Positions 7,846-15,897 of a stretch of 64,000 nt of DNA are shown piece after piece (the first letter of the stretch is position 1; each line of letters begins with the position of its first letter). The notes below the pieces were generated by a model. That model was not told where the DNA came from. It saw only the letters and a list, made by a program, of their open reading frames with translations, and did no database searches. Origin of the DNA: Peptostreptococcaceae bacterium VA2 (lineage in GTDB: Bacteria > Bacillota > Clostridia > Peptostreptococcales > Peptostreptococcaceae); assembly GCA_000686145.1 (NCBI GenBank), contig JMMB01000007.1, positions 2,170,001-2,234,000 of the forward strand, written 5' to 3'. The translations under genes were made by a program, and so were the position numbers.

Positions 7846-8739
7846 CTAAGCAGATAAGGTCTGTTCTCGATATTCTATCGGAGCAAGGCCTTTTAACTTT
7901 TTCTGTAATCTTTTATTATTATAAAAATCTATGTAATTATCAATTGATAATTTTAATTCATCAAAAGTATTAAATTTTCTTAAATAGTACATTTCAGATT
8001 TAATAATTCCCCAAAAACCCTCCATAGGTCCGTTATCTATACATCTTCCCACTCGTGACATGCTTTGTGTTGCAGATATACTATCTAGTTTTGATTTGAA
8101 AACTTTATTTGTGTATTGAAATCCACGATCACTATGAAACAATGGCTTCGCCGTAGGATTATTTTTAATGGCTAAATCAAAGGTCTCAAATACTAATTGG
8201 TTATTATTTGAATGTCCTAATACATATGAAACGATACTATTATCTCCCAAATCTAATATTGCACTTAAATAGGCCTTTGTCCCATTAGCTAACTTAAACT
8301 CTGTTACATCAGTTAACCATTTATTATTAGGCGAAGCCTCAATAAATTTCCTATTTAGTATATTTTCAGCTGTTATTTGTGGTGTACTTTTAATGTATTT
8401 TTTTCTCTTTTTACGAATCACTGATTGCAAATTTACACACTTCATTAAACGATAAATTCTTTTGTGATTATAGCATTTGCCTAGAGTTCTATTAACATTC
8501 ATAGTTATACGTCTATATCCATAAACGCCATTTACTTCATTATATATTTTAATTATTTCCTCTAAAATAGCTACATTTTCCTTATCTACAACTGTTTCGA
8601 CTTTATTTAACCATTTATAATATGAAGAGCGAGAAATAGAAGCAAAACTGCATAGTGCTAATATAGAATAGCCTTCTTTATTTAGTTCTTTTATTGCAAT
8701 ATATATAGTTTTTTTCTTAATATTAGTTAGCCTCGCCTC
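7846..8739 (-). CDS. IS3-family transposase OrfB (DDE integrase)
   Basis: The frame is open from about 8740 down to the stop, giving roughly 297 codons; the first ATG is only at 8502, inside the HTH_21-like region after GVYGYRRIT. The rve integrase core shows the catalytic triad: D in TDVTEF, D in HSDRGFQY and E in MEGFWG. It catalyses strand transfer for the element. OrfB overlaps the end of orfA in the -1 frame, which fits the programmed frameshift used by IS3 elements to make OrfAB, although I see no classical A6G slippery site. The frame itself looks intact. Confidence 0.8.
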   Translation of the reverse strand, partial: EARLTNIKKKTIYIAIKELNKEGYSILALCSFASISRSSYYKWLNKVETVVDKENVAILEEIIKIYNEVNGVYGYRRITMNVNRTLGKCYNHKRIYRLMKCVNLQSVIRKKRKKYIKSTPQITAENILNRKFIEASPNNKWLTDVTEFKLANGTKAYLSAILDLGDNSIVSYVLGHSNNNQLVFETFDLAIKNNPTAKPLFHSDRGFQYTNKVFKSKLDSISATQSMSRVGRCIDNGPMEGFWGIIKSEMYYLRKFNTFDELKLSIDNYIDFYNNKRLQKKLKGLAPIEYREQTLSA

Positions 8740-9413
8740 CTTTCTACTTCCTCCAATTTTTTTAAAAAAGCATTCTCCATTTCTAAACGTTTATTTTGTG
8801 CTTTAAGTAGTTTTATTTGTACTTCTAATTTTTTATTCTCACTCATTGCCTCTGTATTTTTAGACTTTCCACGATTATCAACTAGTGCTTCGCACCCATT
8901 TTCGTTATATTTTTTAACCCAAGTGTAAACTTGTTGATATGATACTTTATATTTATCTGAAGTTAATTGGTAATTATCATTATTTTCAATACAAAATGCT
9001 ACTATTTCAATTCTTTCACCATATGTTGTTTTTCTGCCTTTAATCATAATTTTATCCTCTCTTCTGTTATGAGATCTATTTATACTATGATTATTATTAT
9101 ACTTCATAATCCAGTTTTGAAGTTAACGTCTAGATGATAGATTATATTTAAGTGCTATATCTTCTAATGAACCTTTACCAGAAATATAATCGTTAATGGC
9201 AAGCATTTTAACTTCATTTGAATAGAATGTATTTTTAGATGATGATTTAAGTCCTTCGGCTCCATACTTTTTATACTTATGAATCCATTCATAAAATATT
9301 GTTTTACCAACTCCAATCATTTCACAGATAGCCATTGGACCCTTTTCACCATTTAAATACATTTCAATTGATTTAATTTTTGTTTCAAAATCTATTTTAG
9401 ATTTTCTTGACAT
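8727..9413 (-). pseudogene. IS3-family OrfA, interrupted by an in-frame stop
   Basis: Two adjacent open stretches in the same frame form one OrfA. The first half (9413-9123) has a helix-turn-helix with GVGKTIFYEWIHKYK; the second half (from 9107) has another with VSYQQVYTWVKKY, then a coiled-coil/leucine-zipper end (KRLEMENAFLKKL). They are separated only by a TAA at 9123-9125, five codons before the next ATG, with no frame change. A single substitution (for example TTA to TAA) would explain it. The start ATG has an AGGGAG site. Readthrough or separate production of halves is possible but unlikely to support transposition. Confidence 0.8.
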
Positions 9414-9490
9414 AAAAATATACTCCCTTCATAGTGACAGTTTTTATTATTTCAACTGTCTACTATAAAGGGAGCATATCATATCCAAAA

Positions 9491-9683
9491 TTATATTAAA
9501 CAGTTTTAACTATTACACAAGTTCCCATTCCACCACCTATACAAAGTGATGCTAAACCATTATGCATATCTCTTTTTTTCATTTCATGTAAAAGTGTTGT
9601 AATTATCCTAGCACCAGATGCTCCAAGTGGATGACCAAGTGCTATTGCCCCTCCATTTACATTAGTTAGCTCCTCAAACCACA
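9491..9683 (-). pseudogene. Duplicated 3' end of the thiolase gene
   Basis: About 190 bp match the end of the intact thiolase at 11042-11229 with roughly five base differences, including the conserved [12 protein letters not shown] and CIGGGMGTC motifs and the stop codon. Homology stops abruptly at the 5' side (9684), so this copy has no start, no N-terminal domain and no promoter. It lies between the IS3 element and the IS256-type remnant. The high identity indicates a recent partial duplication or gene conversion with the full copy. Confidence 0.9.
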
Positions 9684-9763
9684 CTTAAGTAAATAAAAAT
9701 ATGAGGAAAAGCTAAAAGCTTATTCACTAATTACAAATATGTAAATAAAGAAGGTGTAGAAGT

Positions 9764-10072
9764 TAGGAGTCTGGAAATGTGATTGTGTATTCTCCAGATA
9801 AATTTTAAATTTTGAAGTGACAATTGATACTATTAATAAACCATATCAAGAGTTCTGTTTTGCCATTCATATCCTAAGTGATCTTGAAGTTCTGCTTCTA
9901 ACATTTTTTGTACACCTTTTGTTGTTTTTACATCATATTCCTCAATTAATTTTCTTAAAACTTCACTTTTACTTAACATAAAAAGTGTGTACCGTCCTTC
10001 TTAATAATGATATTTAATATCTTAATTATCACCACTTTTTGGAAGAATACACACTTTATTTTACAGACCCTT
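9764..10072 (-). mobile_element. Internally deleted IS256-type element
   Basis: A degenerate element of about 310 bp. Its ends form an imperfect inverted repeat of about 30 bp: GGAGTCTGG...GTGTATTCTCC on the left and GGAAGAATACACAC...CAGACCC on the right. Between them lies a severely shortened transposase reading frame (9833-9979). It resembles a non-autonomous MITE-like derivative and could in principle be mobilised by a related transposase elsewhere. Confidence 0.6.
9833..9979 (-). pseudogene. IS256-family (mutator-type) transposase remnant
   Basis: The 48 codons start with MLSKSEVLRKLIEEYDVKTT, the usual N-terminus of IS256-like transposases. After a small internal deletion they continue with MLEAELQDHLGYE, another conserved N-terminal block. 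The remaining 350 or so residues, including the catalytic DDE core, are absent. It is a relic with no expected activity. Confidence 0.75.
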
Positions 10073-10148
10073 AAATTTAATAACTATCTATCCCAACTAT
10101 TCCAATTGTTACCGAATCTCTATCACAATGCTCTCTATCGTCTCTGTC

Positions 10149-10541
10149 CTACCACTTTCTTCTATCTCTGTCACAATGCTCTCTTTCACAACAGTCTTTG
10201 TTACAATGCTCTCTTTCACAACATTCTTTGTCACAATGCTTTCTTTCACAACAGTCTTTGTCACAATGCTTTCTTTCACAACATTCTCTGTCACAATGCT
10301 TTCTTTCACAACAGTCTCTGTCACAATGCTCTCTTTCACAACAGTCTCTGTCACAATGCTCTCTTTCACAACAGTCTTTGTCACAATGCTTTCTTTCGCA
10401 ACAGTCTTTGTCGCAATGCTTTCTTTCGCAACAGTCTTTGTCACAATGTTCTCTTTCACAATGCTTTCTGTCACAATGGTCTTTATCTTCGAAACAATTT
10501 CTGTTACAACGGTCTATATCATTTCTTCTATTACATTCCAT
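10149..10541 (-). CDS. Cysteine-rich decapeptide-repeat protein (candidate spore coat/exosporium protein)
   Basis: About 130 residues starting at the ATG preceded by AAAGGAG (an upstream ATG at 10589 has no such site). After a short head (MECNRRNDIDRCNRNC) nearly the whole protein is a ten-residue repeat of the form HCDKDCCERK, about ten units, encoded by a 30-bp DNA repeat. Roughly 30% of residues are Cys, and the rest are almost all His, Asp, Glu, Lys and Arg. Such proteins cross-link through disulfides or bind metals; clostridial CdeC/CdeM-type exosporium proteins are functional analogues, not proven homologues. A good SigK-type promoter lies 53 bp upstream, which supports late mother-cell expression. 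Confidence 0.65.
   Translation of the reverse strand: MECNRRNDIDRCNRNCFEDKDHCDRKHCEREHCDKDCCERKHCDKDCCERKHCDKDCCEREHCDRDCCEREHCDRDCCERKHCDRECCERKHCDKDCCERKHCDKECCEREHCNKDCCEREHCDRDRRKW
10165..10470. repeat. 30-bp tandem repeat array (coding)
   Basis: About ten direct units of 30 bp with few base changes encode the HCDKDCCERK-type decapeptides. The uniform spacing without unique spacers shows that this is a coding minisatellite and not a CRISPR array. Unit number is expected to vary between strains. Confidence 0.9.
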
Positions 10542-10593
10542 AAAATATCTATCTCCTTTTAGGTTTTTATGAGGTATATTATATCTCACAATA

Positions 10594-10623
10594 TATATTA
10601 TGAATCTTTCATATAATTGTTAC
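10594..10623 (-). promoter_or_regulatory. Candidate SigK promoter
   Basis: On the minus strand there is a -35 AAC, a 16-bp spacer and -10 CATAATATA. This fits the SigK consensus (AC, 16-17 bp, CATAnnnTA) known from Bacillus and Clostridioides sporulation genes. The -10 begins 53 bp upstream of the start codon of the cysteine-rich gene. Confidence 0.5.
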
Positions 10624-11043
10624 AAAATATGACATTTTATAACATAAAAACTTATTATTCATTATATCTAAAAAGTAGAAATTTCTTTGAATTATTTATA
10701 AATTAAACAAATATTTTAAAAGACTGAAATAGTAGTCTATTAGATTATCACCACAAAAGTGGTTCCTTTATGATTCATAGAATCCTCCTATATTTTTATA
10801 TTAAGTATAAGAGGGCTTTTCACCCAAAATACATAATTAAAATATAGTATGTTGAGTGAAATTTATATACCATATGTTAAATAATGATAAGTTGTATAAC
10901 ATTAAAGAGTATGCAACGTTGCAAATAGTACTCCATAAAGTACAACAATAATACCCCAAATTATATTTACGCAAATCTATACATATTCTCATTTTTGTGA
11001 AATATATTTTCTAAAAAGTAGCATAAATAACTTCCATTATATA
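10624..11043. other. Intergenic region downstream of the thiolase gene
   Basis: About 420 bp with no clear gene. It contains the perfect 12-bp palindrome TGCAACGTTGCA at 10915-10926, short dyads near 10725-10765, and a 12-codon minus-strand frame at 10740-10778 that has a perfect AGGAGG site at a spacing of 5 (MNHKGTTFVVII). The last may be a leader peptide or the stub of a lost gene. Confidence 0.4.
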
Positions 11044-12249
11044 TTAAACAGTCTTAACTATTACACAAGTTCCCATTCCACCACCTATACAAAGTGATGC
11101 TAAACCATTATGCACATCTCTTTTTTTCATTTCATGTAAAAGTGTTGTAATTATCCTAGCACCAGATGCTCCAAGTGGATGACCAAGTGCTATTGCTCCT
11201 CCATTTACATTAGTTCGCTCCTCAAACCACTCATCACTTACTCCATGATTTTCTTTTAACTCTTTTATAACTCCAAGAGATTGAACTGCAAATGCTTCAT
11301 TTAACTCTATCAAATCCATTTGCTCTAGCTTCATATCAGCTCTATCTAATGCATTTTTAACAGCTACAACTGGTCCTAATCCCATCACTGAAGGGTCTAC
11401 TCCACCTTGACCTACTGCTATTATTTCTGCTATTATATTTAAATTATATTCTTTTACAGCTTTTTCTGAAGCTACAATGATTATACTAGCACCATCATTT
11501 ATACCAGATGCGTTTCCTGCACTTACAGTACCATCTTTTTTAAATGCTGGTCTTAATTTTAAAAGCTTTTCTAAACTTGTATTTCTATTTGGATACTCAT
11601 CTGTATCTACAAATATACTTCCCTTTTTACTTTTAACTTCTATTGGAACTATTTCATCTTTAAATCTTCCTTCATCAACCGCTCTTATTGCTTTCATTTG
11701 AGATTTTATAGAAAACTCATCTTGTTTTTCTCTACTTATATTATGTTTTTGAGCTATATTTTCAGCAGTCATCCCCATATGATAATCATTAAATGAATCA
11801 GTAAGTCCATCAACAACTAAACTATCTCTAAAATTCATTCCTCCCATTTTACTACCAGTTCTTATACTAACATCACTTACATATGGAGCTTGTGACATAA
11901 CTTCAACCCCACCTGCTACTATTAAATCTGCCATATCAGATTTTATTTGTGAATATGCACTCATTACACTTTTCATTCCACTTCCACAAATCATATTTAT
12001 TGTATATGCTGGGACTTCACATGGAATATCTGCATATATTGCAGCTTGTCTTGCAATACCTTGTCCTTGACCTGCCGGCAAGACATTGCCTAATATTACT
12101 TCATCTATTTTACTTGCATCTATATTGTTATTTTTTATTACGCTTTTAATTACTTGTCCTGCCAATTGAGATGGCGAAACTGTTGATAAATTTCCTAAAA
12201 ACTTACCTATTGGACTTCTCTTTGATTCTACTATGTATACCTTTGACAT
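11044..12249 (-). CDS. thlA: Acetyl-CoA C-acetyltransferase (thiolase)
   Basis: The 401-residue protein has the normal length and all thiolase signatures: nucleophile C88 in NMICGSGMKS, H357 in [12 protein letters not shown] and C387 in SLCIGGGMG. It condenses two acetyl-CoA to acetoacetyl-CoA (or the reverse), feeding butyrate or related fermentation and acetoacetyl-CoA metabolism in the cytosol. The ATG before SKVYIVESK follows GGGGG at a spacing of 7; the upstream in-frame ATG seven codons earlier lacks a site. There are no crt, hbd or bcd genes nearby, so it is a stand-alone gene. Its 3' end is duplicated at 9491-9683. Confidence 0.92.
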   Translation of the reverse strand: MSKVYIVESKRSPIGKFLGNLSTVSPSQLAGQVIKSVIKNNNIDASKIDEVILGNVLPAGQGQGIARQAAIYADIPCEVPAYTINMICGSGMKSVMSAYSQIKSDMADLIVAGGVEVMSQAPYVSDVSIRTGSKMGGMNFRDSLVVDGLTDSFNDYHMGMTAENIAQKHNISREKQDEFSIKSQMKAIRAVDEGRFKDEIVPIEVKSKKGSIFVDTDEYPNRNTSLEKLLKLRPAFKKDGTVSAGNASGINDGASIIIVASEKAVKEYNLNIIAEIIAVGQGGVDPSVMGLGPVVAVKNALDRADMKLEQMDLIELNEAFAVQSLGVIKELKENHGVSDEWFEERTNVNGGAIALGHPLGASGARIITTLLHEMKKRDVHNGLASLCIGGGMGTCVIVKTV

Positions 12250-12408
12250 CTTTTTTCCCCCTAGTTTCATGTTTTATACTTTTAAATATTTCCTTTTATA
12301 TAAATCTATGAAATTTCAGAAAATATATACTTAGATTTTCTATTTATATCCATTCATAAAGTTTCCTTATGCTATAATATTAAAGACTTTAAAACCTAGG
12401 AGGAATTT

Positions 12409-13119
12409 ATGATGAAAAATTTAAAGCATTATTTTATAATAGCATCCATATTAATTTTTCTATCAGCTATAATGTTTTTTATACATTATTTAGTATTTGG
12501 TCAAGCTTTAAACACAGCTTATTACTCTTTTATGAACTTATGCTTTATACCTATAAACAGCTTAGTTGTGACTATAATACTTGAAAAATTAATAGATTCA
12601 AAAGCTAAAAAGCAAAGAATGGACAAGCTAAACATGCTCGTTGGGATATTCTTTACAGAAGTCGGTTGCAAACTTATGCACTTAATGATAAGTGCTGATA
12701 AAGAAGCTAAAAACGCAATAAAGTCTTTTAGTGATTTAGATATAATCAAAACTATTGTACTAAATCATGACTATAAAATTGATATGGATTGTATCGATTT
12801 AGATATTTTAGAAAAGCTGTTAGTAGATAATAGTAATTTTTTTATAAACTTAATAAGTAATGAAAGTCTTCATCAACACGAAATTTTCACTGATTTACTT
12901 ATGTCTGTTGTGCATTTAAAAGATGAGATTATATTTATTAAAAATGATAGTAACGGTGAAATAAATATAAGTCATTTAGAAGATGATATATTAAGAGCTT
13001 ACAAAAACATTGCTATTCAATGGGTTTATTATCTTGAATATTTAAATAAATCTTATCCATTTTTATATAACAACGCTATAAGAATTAATCCTTTTAAGTT
13101 TGAAGAAATAATAGGATGA
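12409..13119 (+). CDS. Membrane protein of unknown function
   Basis: 236 residues with two N-terminal membrane segments (about 9-29 and 42-60) followed by a large soluble, mostly helical domain of about 170 residues. I see no recognisable catalytic motif. AGGAGG stands before paired ATG codons. The gene is transcribed alone on the plus strand and ends at a bidirectional terminator shared with the convergent gene at 13177. The layout (short membrane hairpin plus long cytosolic helical domain) suggests a scaffold or sensor, but no function can be assigned. Confidence 0.65.
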   Translation: MMKNLKHYFIIASILIFLSAIMFFIHYLVFGQALNTAYYSFMNLCFIPINSLVVTIILEKLIDSKAKKQRMDKLNMLVGIFFTEVGCKLMHLMISADKEAKNAIKSFSDLDIIKTIVLNHDYKIDMDCIDLDILEKLLVDNSNFFINLISNESLHQHEIFTDLLMSVVHLKDEIIFIKNDSNGEINISHLEDDILRAYKNIAIQWVYYLEYLNKSYPFLYNNAIRINPFKFEEIIG

Positions 13120-13143
13120 TACTATTTTATTTAGTATAATTAA

Positions 13144-13173
13144 AAAGAGGACTTAAAAATTAAGCCCTCTTTT
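13144..13173. terminator. Bidirectional terminator
   Basis: AAGAGG...CTTA and TAAG...CCTCTT arms with flanking A and T runs lie between convergent genes. Confidence 0.85.
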
Positions 13174-13176
13174 TTC

Positions 13177-13386
13177 TTATTTAATTATAAAAGATAATAT
13201 TCCTATAATTATACATGCTATTCCACTTAACAATTGTCCTATTCCAGATGCTTGACCCAATAATATTAGGTTGAATATATTTTTACTTTTTTGGTCTTTT
13301 CCAAATAAAGCATCATCATTTTTCATTCTATACATTCCCCAAAGTGTTAGTAATACTCCAAATATTATAAATAATACTCTAATCAT
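13177..13386 (-). CDS. Small two-segment membrane protein
   Basis: 69 residues: one membrane segment at 2-19, a polar middle (KNDDALFGKDQKSK) and a second segment at about 47-68. A GGAG site precedes the ATG. It is the last gene of a minus-strand cluster with an XRE regulator (13410) and another membrane protein (13628), with short gaps, so all three probably form one operon. I recognise no family; size and context fit a small membrane accessory protein. Confidence 0.6.
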   Translation of the reverse strand: MIRVLFIIFGVLLTLWGMYRMKNDDALFGKDQKSKNIFNLILLGQASGIGQLLSGIACIIIGILSFIIK

Positions 13387-13409
13387 TTTTATTTCTCCAT
13401 TTCTTATTT

Positions 13410-13613
13410 TTATTTGTCATCGTCATCAAATATAAAAGTTCCTTCAATTGATAAACCAAAAACTGAAGCTATTTTATATGCAAGTAGAACAGATGGATTG
13501 TATTTTTGTTTCTCTAAAGATATAATTGTTCTTGAAGATACACATACTCTGTCAGCTAATTCTTGTTGTGTTAATCCATTCTCTAATCGTAATTCTTTAA
13601 CTCGATTTATCAT
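13410..13613 (-). CDS. XRE family regulator of module 1
   Basis: 67 residues, almost entirely one Cro/C1-type helix-turn-helix: LRLENGLTQQELADRVCVSSRTIISLEKQKYNPS shows the usual QQELAD and SRTIISLE helices (quoted as QQELADRV and RTIISLEK). This small type has no extra domain and normally represses its own operon. The stop of the upstream membrane gene (13628) is 14 bp away, and the ATG follows AGGAG. The likely operator is the dyad at 14059-14090 ahead of the operon. Two similar regulator/membrane pairs occur at 15151 and 44047. Confidence 0.85.
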   Translation of the reverse strand: MINRVKELRLENGLTQQELADRVCVSSRTIISLEKQKYNPSVLLAYKIASVFGLSIEGTFIFDDDDK

Positions 13614-13627
13614 TAGATCACTCCTAA

Positions 13628-14029
13628 TTAGATAGTATGGTTATAATATTGTCTAGATAAAAATTCAGTACTTATAAGAGATATCAAAATAGCAGACAAA
13701 GCAATATTTGTTTGAATCATAATCCAATTAGAAAGGAACATAATAATTAAAATTACACATATTAAAATTCTTAAAGTGAATTTAGCTACTTTACCGTCTA
13801 TTAAATCATCTCTTTCGTCATACTCTTTTGATAGGTCCTTGTCTATTTCTTTTTTATTATTTTGATATTTAATATAAGAAATCATAGAAATTATCAAAAG
13901 TATTCCACCTATGAATATATTTAAATACCCAAAATCAAATCCTGATGATGAATTGAATGTCATTTCGATAATTCCTATTAAAATAAGCATTACTGATACT
14001 ATAATACGTTGTACAAATTTATTTTCCAA
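13628..14029 (-). CDS. Module 1 membrane protein (DUF2178-like)
   Basis: About 133 residues with four membrane segments arranged as two pairs around a charged loop (KEIDKDLSKEYDERDDLIDGKVAK). The ERDD-type loop between hairpins is typical of DUF2178-like proteins that sit beside small XRE regulators. I choose the TTG at 14029 as start because AGGAG stands 7 bp before it; an in-frame ATG at 14047 lies before this site. Function is unknown. Possible roles are bacteriocin immunity or envelope-stress adaptation, both inferred only from the small-regulator context. Confidence 0.65.
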   Translation of the reverse strand: MENKFVQRIIVSVMLILIGIIEMTFNSSSGFDFGYLNIFIGGILLIISMISYIKYQNNKKEIDKDLSKEYDERDDLIDGKVAKFTLRILICVILIIMFLSNWIMIQTNIALSAILISLISTEFLSRQYYNHTI

Positions 14030-14058
14030 ACAAATCACTCCTAACATAATGTGAAATT

Positions 14059-14090
14059 AAGTTCATGTGAATCAAACTTCATATGAACTT
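14059..14090. promoter_or_regulatory. Dyad operator of module 1
   Basis: AAGTTCATGTGAA, a 6-bp gap, then TTCATATGAACTT: two inverted half sites with one mismatch, just upstream of the module 1 operon. A further TTCATAT half follows. It is the probable binding site of the 67-residue XRE regulator. Confidence 0.6.
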
Positions 14091-14223
14091 AACTTCATAT
14101 TACATGTTTTCTAAATAAATGTCAACATATTTATTATTTTTTAGTTGGTAAATTATTCAATAAAGTTTATAATATAATAAGTTCACAATTACTATAATTA
14201 CAAAATAATAGGAGTAATCAAAA

Positions 14224-15054
14224 ATGAAAAATCAATCAGCTGCTTTAGAACAAGTAAAAGAAATTATTAATACTGTAAAAAAAAATACATTAAAAGAAGT
14301 ATTAAATATTAATACAACTAAGAAAAAGACATCTCTATATGATAGTAAATTTGGAGGAGTTCCTTATTTGCCGAAATGTGACAAATTGCCAATAAATAAA
14401 AATGGGCAACAATTAAGATTATTATCTCAAATAAATTTTGGGGATTTGCCTCAAAATAGTTTTTTACCTAAAGATGGTATTTTACAATTTTATGTAAACG
14501 ATATCTATGATAGAGACCTTGATAATCCAACTAAACAGAATGATTTTAGAGTAGTTTATTATGAAAATATAGATTTATCAATAAAAGAAGAAGATGTTAT
14601 AAATAAAATAGATGATTTTGAATCATGGGATGAAGATGAGGATTTCCCAGTTCAAGTTGAATATAAGTTAGAATTTGAATTTGCCAAAGAAGGTATTTCT
14701 ATGCAAGATTATAATTTTGATAAACTATTCTGCGATGAATATAATAAATCATTCACAAATAGCATAGATGAAGATATGATGTATGAAATATGTGATGAGG
14801 AAGATGAAAAAAGAGATGACTGTCCTCAACATAAAATAGGTGGATATCCTTTCTTTACTCAGGATGACCCAAGAGTTCACGATAAGCATTTAAGAACATT
14901 TGATGCACTTTTACTTCAAATTGATACACAAGAAGATGAAGATGATGAAGGTATTGTATGGGGAGATTGTGGTGTTTGTAATTTCTTTATAAATAGTGAG
15001 GATTTGAAAAATAAAGATTTTAGTAATGTATTATTTAACTGGGATTGTTGTTAA
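14224..15054 (+). CDS. DUF1963 (YwqG-like) protein
   Basis: 276 residues with the YwqG/DUF1963 pattern: KFGGVPYLP near residue 43, LSQINFGDLP, a long acidic middle, then GGYPFFTQDDPR and a final WGDCGVCNFFI block. Members are soluble cytosolic proteins of unknown function that resemble Tse/immunity-associated SMI-like proteins in neighbourhood habit, though no toxin is adjacent. The ATG has an AGGAG site. It is transcribed alone and ends in a strong hairpin shared with the convergent module 2 regulator. Confidence 0.75.
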   Translation: MKNQSAALEQVKEIINTVKKNTLKEVLNINTTKKKTSLYDSKFGGVPYLPKCDKLPINKNGQQLRLLSQINFGDLPQNSFLPKDGILQFYVNDIYDRDLDNPTKQNDFRVVYYENIDLSIKEEDVINKIDDFESWDEDEDFPVQVEYKLEFEFAKEGISMQDYNFDKLFCDEYNKSFTNSIDEDMMYEICDEEDEKRDDCPQHKIGGYPFFTQDDPRVHDKHLRTFDALLLQIDTQEDEDDEGIVWGDCGVCNFFINSEDLKNKDFSNVLFNWDCC

Positions 15055-15083
15055 GAATTTTAAGTATCAAAATTTTGCAAATT

Positions 15084-15140
15084 AATACCATTTTGCGTTA
15101 TCTAAGACAAATGTTTTAGTGAACACAAAATGGTATTTTT
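15084..15140. terminator. Terminator between convergent genes
   Basis: AATACCATTTTG and CAAAATGGTATT form a perfect 12-bp stem with a large loop, followed by T7. Confidence 0.8.
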
Positions 15141-15150
15141 TTAAGTAAAT

Positions 15151-15354
15151 TTAAAAGCTAAAAACAAATAGTTTCTCTATTGGTGTATCAAGTTCCTTTG
15201 ATATTCTAACCGCTAATTCAAGTGAAGGATTATACTTAGCATTTTCTAAACGAGCTATAGTTTCTCTTCTAACATTAACCCTATTAGCTAATTCTTCTTG
15301 GGTTAATTCATTAAATTGTCGATATTTTTTTAGGTTACTAATAAAAGTTGTCAT
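15151..15354 (-). CDS. XRE family regulator of module 2
   Basis: 67 residues forming a single Cro/C1-type helix-turn-helix ([16 protein letters not shown]) that ends [14 protein letters not shown], a form close to the module 3 regulator (44047). It lies 5 bp after the membrane gene at 15360, so the two are co-transcribed and probably coupled. It should repress the operon through the dyad at 15759-15801. It has no ligand-binding domain, so release probably depends on the membrane partner or on competition. Confidence 0.85.
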   Translation of the reverse strand: MTTFISNLKKYRQFNELTQEELANRVNVRRETIARLENAKYNPSLELAVRISKELDTPIEKLFVFSF

Positions 15355-15359
15355 AGTGT

Positions 15360-15740
15360 TTATTCTTTCATATCGAATCTATAAGTTAAAAATGCCCATA
15401 GATTAGCTGACATTGCAAAAGTAATTACCACTATTAATAGCTGAGTTCTGTAAAGTACCTCAAAGTTTAAATTTGGTTGTAACAAACTTAATATACTTAA
15501 TACAAATGCTACTGTAAAACATATTCTAAAAGATATTGAACCAGCTTTACGTTTATTAGACATTAAACGCTCATCCTCAAGTTTACTCAATTTAGACCAC
15601 CAAAAATAAGAAAAATACCCAAAAAAGGAAAACCATAATAAATCAGTAGAATCCCCTTTTATACCTGAAAATCCTTTAAAACCGAAAAAACTAAATAATA
15701 CTAATAGAATTAAATATTTGTTTGAACCTATTTTTTTCAT
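15360..15740 (-). CDS. Module 2 membrane protein
   Basis: About 126 residues with four membrane segments. The conserved middle [19 protein letters not shown] matches the charged loop seen in DUF2178-like partners of small XRE regulators (shown here as the EDERLMSNK element). GGGGAG lies 9 bp before the chosen ATG; another ATG three codons earlier is possible. It is the first gene of the two-gene module. Function is unknown; the repeated pairing with a dedicated repressor suggests a membrane sensor or immunity-type protein. Confidence 0.65.
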   Translation of the reverse strand: MKKIGSNKYLILLVLFSFFGFKGFSGIKGDSTDLLWFSFFGYFSYFWWSKLSKLEDERLMSNKRKAGSISFRICFTVAFVLSILSLLQPNLNFEVLYRTQLLIVVITFAMSANLWAFLTYRFDMKE

Positions 15741-15758
15741 AAATAACATCTCCCCTTC

Positions 15759-15801
15759 AACGTGATATATTTGTATCCTTATATTACATATATATCACGT
15801 T
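15759..15801. promoter_or_regulatory. Dyad operator of module 2
   Basis: AACGTGATATAT and ATATATCACGTT are perfect inverted 12-bp half sites 19 bp apart, immediately upstream of the module 2 operon. The half sites differ from those of modules 1 and 3, which implies separate specificities. Confidence 0.7.
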
Positions 15802-15851
15802 AAGTTTAATATTATTACTTGAAATTAAGAAAAATCCTTATTAGTAATATT

Positions 15852-15889
15852 AAAAAATGAGCTATCTAATTTAGAAAGCTCATTTTTTA
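15852..15889 (-). terminator. Terminator of the MurNAc operon
   Basis: AAAAAATGAGCT and AGCTCATTTTTT arms form a 12-bp stem right after the metallophosphoesterase stop codon. Confidence 0.85.
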
Positions 15890-15897
15890 ATATATAA

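Larger units (their letters stand above)
7805..9481 (-). mobile_element. IS3-family insertion sequence (IS150-like), probably inactive
   Basis: The element is about 1.68 kb with imperfect terminal inverted repeats: the left end begins TGAACTGCCCCCTG and carries GTAGACAGT, and the right end mirrors it with AACTGTCTAC and GGGAGCATATCA. It contains orfA and orfB in the usual IS3 order on the minus strand. No clear target duplication can be read. orfA has an in-frame stop. The right end abuts a duplicated thiolase fragment. Confidence 0.8.

Noticed and set aside
9690-10075. Functional IS256 element
   Set aside because: The transposase is reduced to 48 codons without a catalytic core.
10160-10475. 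CRISPR-like array of 30-bp repeats
   Set aside because: The units follow each other without unique spacers and encode a regular decapeptide on the minus strand with start codon, ribosome site and promoter; no cas genes are present.
10007-10572. Long frames on the plus strand and in another minus frame across the repeat array
   Set aside because: The 30-bp unit is open in several frames by periodicity. Only the minus frame rich in Cys, His and charged residues has a proper start and promoter.
10915-10926. TGCAACGTTGCA palindrome as a defined operator
   Set aside because: It is perfect, but it does not lie at a promoter I can identify and it matches no operator I know.
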